A stretch of 64,000 nucleotides of DNA. Source: Purpureocillium takamizusanense. Its lineage: Eukaryota > Ascomycota > Sordariomycetes > Hypocreales > Ophiocordycipitaceae. The DNA is taken from positions 868,001 through 932,000 of the forward strand of contig NC_063077.1 of the NCBI RefSeq assembly GCF_022605165.1, written 5' to 3'. Of this stretch, positions 55,583 through 64,000 are shown piece by piece (position 1 is the first letter of the stretch; the number at the start of each line of letters is the position of its first letter). The notes beneath the pieces were generated by a model. That model made no database searches and had not been told where the DNA came from. It worked only from the letters and a program-made list of their open reading frames with translations. The translations under genes were made by a program, and so were the position numbers.

Positions 55583-58500
55583 TTATGCAACACTTGCCTC
55601 GAATCCGTCCAAACCCCCGGACTTGGACACAGCCGCGTTCGAGCCGAGTAGTATACCGGCAAGGTGCCGCTTGGACTTTTGGTTTCTAACAATGTCCTTT
55701 TCAGCATCATATATACTACGTTAGCTTGTGACTTATAGTGCCCAATTTCCATGCGTGAACTGGAATCGTACTTCTTCTATCGTGTCTCGGATGTAAAAGC
55801 GTATTGTTGTGACTTCTCGCTCTTGTCCGATCCTGTGGATTCGTGCAAGAGCTTGATCCTCGACTGTTGGGTTCCTGCAATTTTCGTGAGCAGCTAAGCT
55901 CGAAGCCTTGCGTGCTTGCCTCTGCTTACCAGTGCGGCTCCATCAGATACGCACGAGAAGCGACAGTCAAAGTCAGCCTTAGGTTCCCCACAGTTAGCTT
56001 GTTACCGCAAACAATTCAGAAGATAGATCAACTCACCCCACCGCTCCACAAGAGAGCGTCAGCAAGAGTACCCGTTTCGAAGGGTCATTACGGAATTGTT
56101 CGACCACTCTATGTCTATCCCTCGAAGGAACCTTGCCATCAAAGCGGAGCACTTGGATGCCGGCTTGATCCAAGCCTGCCTCGACCACGTCCAGCATCAT
56201 CCTCCATGATGAGAAGACCACACTGGCATCGGTAAGTACTCGAACAGCATGGCCGAGAAATAGTGGCAGAGGAGCACCCACGACTTGACATCTGGAGCCA
56301 TTTCTCTCAAGTCGTTTACCAAGCTTTTGACCTTGATGGGAAGATACGCCGAATTCCGAATAGGATGGAGTGAGACCGAGACCGCGGCTTCTTCCAGACT
56401 TGATTCGCTCGTCGATACGGACGCAATGGGACAGGGCGTATTATGTCCACATTTTTCGCCGTTGCTGGTTGGGACAGTTTTCTGGACACAGTCGGAGCAA
56501 ATGAATCTCAGACATGCTGAGAAACGTGCGTTTGGTGTCTCGAGATCTCCCGGCGGATGGTGTAGCTCGTCAATCTTTTCGCAGCAGTGATAACACTGCA
56601 ATCCGCCCATTTTCAATCGAGCATTGAATTCAACCTGGGCTCTGCTAGTCCAGTCGTCTGTTTTGGAACCTTTCTGCGTAATCCCTGGCCTGTCGTGCCT
56701 GTTCGGATACAGGGTCCCGAGGTTGCATACCATCCTCATGGCTTCGATGTGCTGCAAAGTGTTGTGGGTCACTTCCCAGTCTGTTCTGTCACCGTCTCGG
56801 ATTCCAGCGCCATCGAAACGAGGACTGAAGTCACCTCGAACTCGATTATAGAGCTCTCGTTCCTTAGCATCGAACTCAACCTGACAGGCATGATCGTGTC
56901 TCAGTGGCAACGCGATCATTTCCTTGGGTCGGCGAAGTAAGATGCAGCCTGCCAATCGCTTCAGTCTCTTGACTGCTTCTTCTACATTACCTTTCTTCCA
57001 CAAAGAAGAAATTTCTGCTTCAAAGACTCTTTTATCACTATAAGGATATACTCTAATGAATTTAAGAAGGGCTGCCATGTCGTTGAGGTGGTTTTGAAGG
57101 GGTGTGCCTGTGATTGCCCACCGCGAGAGAGCCTCCAGGTCGCAAACGGCGCGTGCCAATTTGGAATCGGCGTTGCGGATAATGTGAGCTAATCGTGTCA
57201 ATCATCATCAAGGCTTGGGATCATGAAGCCGTACCTTCATCTAAGACTAGCCGCCTCCATCGAGTGGTGAACAGTATCGACGTATCATGGCAACTCCCAT
57301 TTCGCCATTCTGTGGAAACTGTGTGATACGTCGTCAGTACCACAGCATTGCCTTGAAGTTCTGAGAAACTCGTGAGACGAGTTTTCCCGTGGTGTAGGCG
57401 CCATGGCAACTCTCCATGGGCGACGTGTCTGAAGGTAGGAAAATGTCATCAGCTTTCGGTAGGGCAAACAATGAAGGTCGACTGGCAGGATTTTGCCGCC
57501 CACGGGATTTCACACACTTTTTGATCTCTTCTTCCCAAGTCCCCAACACTGCAAATAGCATCAGTCATTGAGATTTTATGCCGCCGCCAACGAGACCTCC
57601 ATATTTGTGCACGTACAGGCGGGGGGGACTATAACTAATGTCAGTCCACAAGGCTCGTCCTCAAAGGCACCAGCAAATGGAAGCACATTAGTAGGCACGG
57701 GATGGTTCGCATCTGATGCTATGAGAGCGATCATTGTCAGTGTTTTGCCGAAACCCATGGGGTCTGCAATAATGCCCCCATGAAATGGAGGTGGCTCCTC
57801 TGGTTGACGGGTGTTCGTCACTCGATTGACAAAACTTTAAATGTGTTAGCGGCGCGTGTTGTCTCAGGCTACGGCTTGGGGCCAAAGACCATTCTTCCCG
57901 TCCAGACTCTACTCCTTCCCATATGTCTGGTCTGGATCCGTCGAATGCCCAACCTTGCTCTCTGCACAGCATGAACGTAAGTGCTTGCTTCTGATGTCTA
58001 GAGCTCATGTCAGACTTTGGTCGCTTGAGAGAACTTGAACGTGCGGTCTGACTTCTTTAACTGGGTGGTAATTGTTGCTGGCGGCCTAGATTCCGTGAAA
58101 TCCTCCTGCGAGTCGAGGAGGTCTAGCAGCTCTGTCCGTGGCTCGGAATCGTCCAATTTCTGCAAACCCGTGCGCTTTGGTACTAGGTCAAAAGTTGAGA
58201 CAGTGCAGTTCGAATCCGAAGGCGGAAGACGATGCGGATTGCAATATGGCACATCCAAATCACAAGCAATGGGGTCCTGTAAGTATAGTTTCTGGTCGTC
58301 TTCAAGGTTCTCGTTGCAATCAGAAATGAATCTGTCAATGGAATCATAGAGTGTGCGGGGTCCGTAGATGATAATGTCCAGAGAACAATTGGTTGTGGCG
58401 CGAGGAGTGTGACGAGGCTTGCCGCTGCTCGATAACTTGGGGGGATCGACAGAAACCGTACAGGAAACCTGCAACTTGAGACTTGGTACTTCCAAGAGCG

Positions 58501-59400
58501 CATCCGTAAGATACGTATGCTGAGAGGAAATACAGCCCTTGAGATTCGGGTTATCTGTTCCGACAAAATGCTCCAGATTTTCCAGCTTGACGGGGAAGAC
58601 TGGGCCATTTTCAGAGGCAAATCGTTGGCAGGTCCCGAGAATTCGAACAAACTGGACAAATTAGCCTATAATTTTAACGATGTTACGTTCTGATTTTAAT
58701 AGAAGTCACATACCATGCCAAAGCAGACAAGCTCAGAGCCACTGGCGTGCTCCATGCCTTGCGTGTCATTGGCATTCTCAACCATTCCTTCATGTTCACA
58801 ATCAAATTGGCTCCGTGTGTCCTCGAATTGCTGAACCCGGTTCGAGGGACTGAGTATCTCTGACACCGCGAAGGCTTGGTAGCGCTGTCCTGACGTATTG
58901 CCGACCAGATTGCAGGTAGTTTGAGGTTCAAGTGTCAAGTCTCTGGGGCGGAACCTTGTTTCTGGCCATGAAATGGTCCCTGTTTGCAGTGCAGTAGCCT
59001 GGGCTGGGTCCACAAACGTGCCAAAATAACTGCCGTCTGGGGCATTCATTGCAAAGTTTGGTTCGAAGGTCACAGCAGAGCTTGTGTCGAGCGTCTCATA
59101 TCGCGGCTGGAGAACCTGATGACTCGGGTTGAGGTCAAGCGTGACGAGTGAGCTACCATGCTGCTGCTGATTCAAAGCGGTACCCTGGTGAGTGGCCGAC
59201 CCCCATGGCTCCAGATGCAGCGATGAGTAACTCTGATTTCCTGCCGCGGCTGTTAAGTGGCTATCGGCCGACTCGCAGTACTCATCAACGTCAGACGTCG
59301 CATTTTGATCTAACGTCGCATATCCGGCGTAGTCGAGGGGCGCTTCCAGTCTACGCCGCTTGTTTGGAGAAGGGTGGAGCAGTGAAGATAGACCAGCCAT
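55583..59400 (-). CDS. SNF2-family DNA-dependent ATPase, Rad5/Rad16-like
   Basis: DNA translocase of 1070 residues. Eleven minus-strand exons: 59400..58714, 58651..58053, 57997..57890, 57834..57617, 57548..57483, 57411..57235, 57188..56282, 56222..56037, 55977..55930, 55874..55772, 55696..55583 (3213 nt). The N-terminal 440 residues are disordered or unrecognised. Helicase lobe 1: HQKQALTFML, motif I ADPMGFGKT (about 485; usual form ADEMGLGKT), LTTYHTV, DEAH box at the exon 6/7 junction, SRWAITGTPLQN. A Cys/His insert (CYHCC...CLRFICSDC...CGHNTPC, about 815-870) sits where Rad5/Rad16/HLTF carry a RING E3 domain. Lobe 2: VVFSSWRMML and QALARIHRIGQ. Some donors are weak (GTCTTT, GTCGAC), so joins of exons 3-6 are less certain. 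Divergent from the NLR gene. Confidence 0.89.
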
Positions 59401-60417
59401 GGCTCAGTGAAGCTGTTTGGGGAACGAAGATGCTATCTCTTGTCCGATGGAGGAAGTGCAGTCGTGAGACCGTACGAAGTACTAGTCACCAGTGAGACCA
59501 CGTAGTAGTGAGTTGAAATGACTTCACTGTTCGGGAAGTCCATACAGGCGGCTGGAAACGATATCTGCCGCCTTGTTGCCTTTTCATGCATGTACCTATC
59601 ATTGCCGAAGCCCAACACAGGCCGACAATGCTCAGTGTCTTCGCTGCGCCACTGCGCGTCAGGTCGTGTAACAAGACGCCCGCTCACCGCCGGACTTGGC
59701 CGCTGCTCTGGCAAAGTTGCTTTGAAGGGCGTCTCATACATTTCTATTGCTAGCATAAGCGGAACAGCGTGAACTGCTGCCAGCACGTTCTGCACAACGC
59801 AGCCGGGATCAGCGTTTTTGCCTTACCATTCTCTCAGGCCACCCAGAGTGCCGTTGTGGCGATACTCTGAATGCCTTTGGATGTTGAAGACATCAGTGGC
59901 CCTGCACCGCCTGTCTGCGTGGCGGAGGCAAGGCAGGGCAGGCAGGGCAGGTAGACCCATCTGTGACAAGCCCGGGGTATGAGACTGGAGCTACATCAAG
60001 TGAGCAGGAAAGAGAAGATTCTAATTCTGCCCCGAGTTCTTGGGTTTAAAGCAGTAATCGGTGCATATATATATGTATCTTCCTATAACGAATCAAAATG
60101 AGGTCCATAGATGATCAAGTTGGGCCCTAGCCTCATGTCGAAGTGCAAACAGTAAGCACGATAGCCCACCGACTAGCGAAAACTGGACAATGAGCCTTTG
60201 CAGGGCAGCAATGCATGCAAGTGTGCCTTACCTACAAGCCGGTGGCAGCGCTGCTCCTTCCCTAAGGCGCACAATTGCCTGTCGCTCCCACTCGTCTCCA
60301 GTCGCAGCACAGCCTCAGCTGGAAGCCTGACGACGACCTCGTCCTCTTCTGTTGTATTTTACAGAAGAGGTCCCCTTGACTGGCGGTTATCTGGTAGGTG
60401 TTCAAAGTGTACAAAAA
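59401..60417. promoter_or_regulatory. Divergent region between the SNF2 and NLR-like genes
   Basis: This 1017 bp contains a TACGAAGTA motif at 59473-59481, an AGGCAGGGC direct repeat near 59927-59951 and a TATATATAT run at 60066-60074, about 350 bp before the NLR start. It could serve both genes. An upstream noncoding exon for the NLR gene is possible (an acceptor-like TTTTACAG ends at 60364). Confidence 0.5.
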
Positions 60418-63400
60418 ATGGAACTCACAGCGCGAGTCTCAGTGGCAGCTCAGCGCACCATTCGTAAAGCGTTTGATGACCTTGAACAAACCATTTCGAA
60501 GACCGACAGTGCCAAGTTTGCCGAGTGTACACTAAGGAATGTGGAAGAGGCGGCCCGCGCCATTGAAAATGAGCTGGCAGCTCGTCAGTCTCTAAGAAAC
60601 ATGCGGCGATTGGAGCCTCTTTTCAAGGGGCTGCAATACTATTCTCAGTCGATCGAAGTTGTCTGCAATGGCACGCCATTCTTGCCTTGGATATGGGCAC
60701 CAATAAAACTAATTCTCAAGGTGCGCATTACTAGCACACTACGCTTGAGAGTGATTAATAACCGAGCTGCATGTGCAGGTAGCATCTGACCAGATCGAGG
60801 CGTTTGAGAAGCTCATACAGGCCTATGCTCGTATAGCGGAGCCTTTGGCACGACTCAAAATCATCAGCCAGGCATTTTTAGCGAACCATGAGATCCAGAA
60901 GGTTCTCGCAATTTTCTACGCTGACATTTGCAAATTCCACAAGGAGGCATACAAATTTGTGCGCAGGAGTGGTACGTCTAAGCGAGGACTTGCTGTTCGT
61001 TGCCTGTCACTGATGCCGATGTGTGGCAGGGTGGAAAGTCTTGTTCATGACTTCTTGGGGACGTTTCGAGCGTCGCTTCAACGGGATAATCGAGGACCTC
61101 AAAGCTCACGAAGCCCTCATCGACAAAACGGCTTCCGCCGTGGGACTCTCTGAGGTGAAAAAGCTCAGAGAAGCCCTTGAACTCCAGAGGCAAGAGTCAC
61201 TTGAGGAAATGGCCGAGAAGGACACGGAAAACACAGCAAAGCAGTATCAGGCCATTGTCGGCTGGCTTAAAATGGATGACCACGAGCAGCTCAAAATCTT
61301 CGACTTGGTCATTACCGAAGCTCAAAGATACGACGGAACCTGTGACTGGATCCTCAAGCAAAACAAGATTGCCGCATGGATGAAGTGCAGCCAGGAGCTC
61401 GCCTTTCTCGTCCTTCGCGGCAATGTAGGGACTGGAAAAAGTGTTCTCGCCGCCCACATCACCAACTTCCTCCGAGCGTCGAAGCAATCCTTGGTGGTTT
61501 GCCATATCTGTACCTACGCTCAAGCAGCATCCACCGAGTACGGACAAATACTGCGATCAATCCTCTTACGGCTCGTACAAGCCAGTTCGGACCTAATTGC
61601 CTACATTTACAAGCAATTCATACAAGAGAAGAAGAGTCCGTCTGTACAAGCCCTCGAGAGCCTGATTTTGTCGGTGATCGGGGCTATTTCAGACAATCCG
61701 TCGCAGACCAGCTATATCCATATTATCCTGGACGGGTTAGATGAGTGCGAAGAGAAGACGCAGCTTAAGATTATTACTCACCTAGAACGAATGGTGTCGT
61801 CAGCATTGAGAGCGAATTCGACAATCTGCAAGGTCCTCGTTACGACTAACATGCAGAATGAAACACCCAAGAAGTTGAAAGCAAAGCAACAAGTATCGCT
61901 GACCAACGAGAAAACTGCACTCAGCAAGGCAATCTCGGTGTACACTGCCTCGAAGCTTTCGGAGCACCGGTCGCGATGGTTTCAAATGGGGATTACGGAC
62001 ACAGACTTGAAGGAGCTTGAGCTTCGACTCGCTGAAAAAGCTGACGGTACGCTGTGCGGAGTAATTGAGTACAAGAAGATACAGTATACTGACGGGAATT
62101 GAGGAATGTTTCTTTGGGCACGACTTGTTCTCGAGTACTTGGCATCCCAGATGTTTGTCAAGAAGAGCGAGCTCAGGGATGCAATCGATACGCTCCCCAG
62201 GAAATTAACCGAGTTGTTGGTTCCCCACTCAATCCTGCTCTATACATCGGGAGCTGAGTCATGAAGTTATCAACAGATACTCGCGCGTCTCGTATCCCGT
62301 TTCGACATGCGCTCAGTCACTCGACTGCAGTCTATACTCGGTTGGATCGCCTTCGCCAAGAGGCCTCTTCGAAAGGCGGAGCTTCGATCTGCTCTGGCGT
62401 TTGACTACGACGCGCAGGACCTCGAGATTCAGGAGTTGGCCCCGAACTACCTCTTTGATATGTGTGCGCCGCTCATTGAAGAGCGTAGTGACTCTACCTT
62501 TTCTCTCGTTCATTCCTCAGTAAAGCAGTGAGTATTCGCAGCACCGTCATTGATGTTTGTTAAGAGTTCTTATAATACCGGTTAGATTCCTTCAAGATAC
62601 AGAGAGCAATAACTTCTTGAACGAGTCTCGGGCTCTCCTTGAACAGGGATACATCACCGCGACGTGTTTGCTGTCGGGACTTCAAAACTTCCAGCCCACT
62701 TGCTCAGAGAAGACGCGTCTCCATCGTGTGTTACGAGGCTTGCACGGCTTGCATGTATATGCCTCAGAGAATTGGATAGAGTATCTTCTTACCATTGCAG
62801 CCTCAGAGAATGGCCTTGACCCGGACACGCCATTCTTTGCTCGGTCTCAAGAGCTTTCTCTGGCATTGAACTCCCTGCCTATATCAGGCGACCAGTCTTC
62901 AGACCAAAGGTTTCTAGATGACCGACTTCGTCGGGTGCAGAACCATCCAGAGCTCTGGAAGGCTGCACGGGCTATCGTGGCAAAGAGAGCAGCAAAAACA
63001 CTTGAAGAAAGCCAAACCATCGGTATTGTCGATCTGTACCCGTCATCTGAGGGTTTCAGAGAAATTTTGCTGACTGATGTACAAGGAATAGGAGGCCTCG
63101 GGGAGATTACCAACCTATCAACTCTGCTGCTCAACTATCAACACACGGTCAGAGCCCTGCTTGAGATGCGTGATTACCCAGGAATCGCAATTCAAGAGCT
63201 CGAAAAATTCAAACAAGACTTTTGTTTCGCTGCGTTCACTTGTCGTCTGTCGTCTTGTCCCTTTGCAAGCACAGGCTTCGAGACCGAGGCTTCTCGGGAT
63301 AGTCACGAAGAGGCTCATGCACCACGATTTCCCTGTAAGGTGCATGACTGCCATTATCCCCCTTTCTCTTCCTCCCGAGCTCTGAGGAATCACCACACCA

Positions 63401-64000
63401 AATTTCACTCACAAGCAATGCCAAAGATGAGAATAGGATTTGGAGCCCCAAGAGACTACCAGAATGCTACACAATGGGCGCAGCATGCGGACAAGTCCAG
63501 TGGGCGACCTTTCCTTTCCGCATCGACCGAGGATGTTGCTACCATACCTGTACAGGATCAAGGTGTAACGTCTACTTGTAAGCAAGGATGTCAACCCGTG
63601 CGCTGTCCAAGTGGCTAAGCGGTCCAACACTCACTGTATGCAGATATGTCGCAGCTTAGTGTGCCTAGGAGCCAAGAGTGGCCGCTATCATCTCTTCCGT
63701 CTACCCACCTGGCATCTTATTCCATCTCCTCACGGGCACATCAGCCTTCAGAGTCTGAGCTGGCGCAGGTTGCTCAGCTGTCGTCCCGTGTCAATTACCC
63801 CTATGACCGTCTTGGGAGTATTCATCTCGATAGAAACAAAGAGCGCGAGAACACGCATGAGCAAATGCCTGCACTGCCGTCTTTTCAAGCCTTACAGCGC
63901 TCAGTCGATCAACCACAGTTGGAAAAGGTATGAAACCTGACCATTCAAGCATAGAATTAGGTTCTAGGGCTCACTTGTCTTGGCATGTAGTCGTCAAGAG
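60418..64000 (+). CDS. NLR-like STAND protein: DUF7708-like region, NACHT, C2H2 fingers; 3' partial
   Basis: Signal-transducing NTPase of the type linked to fungal non-self recognition. Visible exons: 60418..60720, 60779..60971, 61030..62046, 62104..62215, 62267..62527, 62586..63577, 63644..63927 and 63991..>64000 (about 1057 residues). N-terminal DUF7708-like region (FKGLQYYSQSIEVV, LPWIWAPIKLILK), then a helical linker. NACHT: Walker A RGNVGTGKS (about 295-302), Walker B IHIILDGLDECEE (about 396). MFLWARLVLEYL and a winged-helix-like LGWIAFAKRPLRKAELRSAL follow. Two C2H2-like fingers (CRLSSC..HEEAH; CKVHDC..HHTKFH) lie near 845-900, where many NLRs carry ankyrin, WD or TPR repeats; such repeats could lie beyond the window. 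The ATG at 60418 is the first in frame; an earlier exon is possible. One intron has a GTTGGT donor. Confidence 0.88.

Noticed and set aside
57998..58052. Apparent frameshift in the SNF2 gene after FKFSQATK
   Set aside because: A 55-bp intron (GTCAGA..CTCTAG) with a CTGAC branch site joins TTQLKK to HQKQAL and removes the shift, so no pseudogene call is needed.
61800..64000. Possibility that the NLR-like gene is broken by stops at 62102, 62531 and 63618
   Set aside because: Each stop lies in a 51-66 bp intron with good ends, and the joined frame continues through conserved sequence.
1..64000. CRISPR array, insertion sequence, transposase, additional tRNA or 5S rRNA
   Set aside because: None seen: no spaced identical repeats of CRISPR type, no transposase motifs, no second tRNA fold and no 5S-like sequence recognised by eye.

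Overview
This window comes from a filamentous ascomycete (Pezizomycotina), most likely a Sordariomycete of the Hypocreales; the order is inferred from protein flavour, not proven. The evidence is GC-rich coding sequence, many 45-150 bp introns with GT..AG ends and CTAAC/CTGAC-like branch sites close to the 3' end, and monocistronic genes on both strands separated by 0.2-3 kb. The gene set is typically fungal: UvsB/Mec1 (ATR) kinase, myosin II, RTA1-like membrane protein, Zn2Cys6 regulator, and an NLR-like STAND NTPase. Exon joins were worked out by hand from reading frame and splice signals. For every multi-exon gene with both ends in the window, the joined length is a multiple of three.

Left part (1-11.4 kb): the 3' end of the biotin-carrying subunit of 3-methylcrotonyl-CoA carboxylase (leucine catabolism); a putative amidoligase on the minus strand; a gamma-glutamylcyclotransferase-like gene; an unrecognised coiled-coil protein on the minus strand; and an eight-exon Hsp70-like ATPase gene.

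Middle part (11.7-30 kb): a nine-exon ATR/Mec1 checkpoint kinase of 2453 residues, followed on the same strand by a PARP-type zinc-finger protein and a ubiquitin C-terminal hydrolase. Then come an unrecognised minus-strand gene, a spacer carrying a tandem repeat of about 129 bp, an unrecognised protein with a HELAH metalloprotease-like motif, a small hydrophilic protein, and a tRNA-Pro(AGG) with an intron.

Right-middle part (30.9-49.4 kb): conventional myosin II heavy chain (2402 residues, minus strand) lies head to head with a Red1/ZFC3H1-type CCCH zinc-finger protein. An RTA1-like membrane protein, a gene-poor stretch of about 3.1 kb and a membrane-anchored sterol-esterase-type lipase follow, the last two genes on the minus strand.

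Right end (50.5-64 kb) looks more accessory: a Zn2Cys6 regulator, an acidic coiled-coil protein of unknown function, an eleven-exon Rad5/Rad16-like SNF2 ATPase with a RING-like insert, and, divergent from it, an NLR-like protein (DUF7708-like region, NACHT, C2H2 fingers) that runs off the window.

No operon or compact multi-gene system is evident. The most distinctive observations are two probable GC-AG introns in large conserved genes, three introns sharing a GTTGGT donor, a nine-base motif (TACGAAGTA) found nine times and only in spacers, the tandem repeat, the HELAH protein, and the divergent SNF2/NLR pair.
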